A DNA stretch of 64,000 nt, from NCBI GenBank assembly GCA_031769625.1, contig JAUIMM010001994.1, forward strand, positions 434,001 through 498,000, given 5' to 3'. Shown piece by piece: positions 63,771 through 64,000 of this stretch. How positions within the stretch are numbered: the first letter of the stretch is position 1; the number at the start of each line of letters is the position of its first letter. Source of the DNA: Taudactylus pleione. Lineage: Eukaryota; Chordata; Amphibia; Anura; Myobatrachidae. The position numbers and the translations under genes were made by a program. Under the pieces are notes generated by a model, which saw only the letters and a list, made by a program, of their open reading frames with translations, ran no database searches and was not told the origin of the DNA.

Positions 63771-64000
63771 TTAACATTCCAATTAAGGTTCTAGACTGTC
63801 TGATTAACTGCCGAGACAAGACATGAAGAAAGAAAGGCTGCCAGTTGGTTTGTGGATCTGGCAGAGGCTTGCAGGAGGCAGTGCATTCACAAATCATGCA
63901 CCCAGAGAGAAAGAGAGGGAGGGAAAGAAGTCTGCATATGTTAAATTGATAACATAGAGATGAATTGAAAAAAAAGTAATAATTCCAAGGCTCTAAATGA
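63771..64000 (+). repeat. Array unit U21, first 230 bp (cut by window end)
   Basis: This is the start of a further unit in the same phase and orientation, ending in the window inside the CTCTAAATGA segment. It shows that the array runs on past base 64000. Confidence 0.97.

Larger units (their letters stand above)
1..64000 (+). repeat. Macrosatellite array of ~2.64 kb units (20 complete copies plus a partial)
   Basis: The unit beginning TTAACATTCC at base 1 recurs at 2639, 5279, 7925, 10565, 13209, 15849, 18509, 21159, 23823, 26471, 34502, 37168, 45273, 47929, 50562, 53176, 55817, 58472, 61122 and 63771, always in the same orientation. Copies differ by only a handful of substitutions, two TA microsatellites and a few small indels. 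No unique flanking DNA is present, so the array continues beyond both ends. No host gene, tRNA, rRNA, snRNA or histone gene was recognised inside the unit. The phase used here is arbitrary. High copy identity implies recent amplification or active homogenisation. Confidence 0.98.

Noticed and set aside
1..64000. CRISPR array, operons or prokaryotic signals
   Set aside because: The repeats are 2.6 kb long without spacers, and the content is a eukaryotic LINE plus microsatellites.

Overview
The window is almost entirely one head-to-tail tandem array. Twenty complete copies (U1-U20) and 230 bp of a twenty-first (U21) of a ~2.64 kb, AT-rich, CpG-poor unit lie in the same orientation from base 1 to base 64000. 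I recognise no conserved host gene in the unit. It carries two (TA)n microsatellites, a degenerate 4 x ~20 bp minisatellite and a small GC-rich hairpin. Array architecture, base composition and the retrotransposon type point to a vertebrate, more likely an amphibian or fish than a mammal. That is inferred from the Tx1-like LINE; the species cannot be read from the sequence.

Two units are interrupted by non-LTR retrotransposons on the minus strand. Copy 1 (28051-33414) lies in U11 and copy 2 (38734-44186) in U13. Both carry a short 5' UTR, an intact ORF1 (505 aa, gag-like, three CCHC zinc knuckles), a 57-bp spacer and an intact ORF2 (1130 aa: apurinic/apyrimidinic-type endonuclease, reverse transcriptase, C-terminal CCHC). 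Each ends in a 3' UTR and a poly(A) tail, seen as poly(T) on the plus strand. The two copies encode identical proteins. They sit at the same point of the host unit with an identical 5' junction but different 3' junctions.

Layout: U1-U6 (1-15848) are three repeats of an A-B dimer, a ~5.28 kb higher-order repeat. U7-U10 (15849-26470) follow a different A-A-B-B order with longer TA tracts. U11-U14 (26471-47928) hold both LINE copies. U15-U16 (47929-53175) share a 26-bp deletion. U17-U20 (53176-63770) share a private A-to-T change. Nearly all length differences between units come from the two TA tracts plus a few identifiable indels. Neighbouring units share private variants, as expected for local unequal exchange and gene conversion.

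The only coding system is the LINE. ORF1 should bind the element RNA, and ORF2 should nick the target and reverse-transcribe that RNA. The point of most interest is the site coincidence and mosaic structure of the two insertions, which suggests targeted insertion into the satellite, spread of the element by array recombination, or both.
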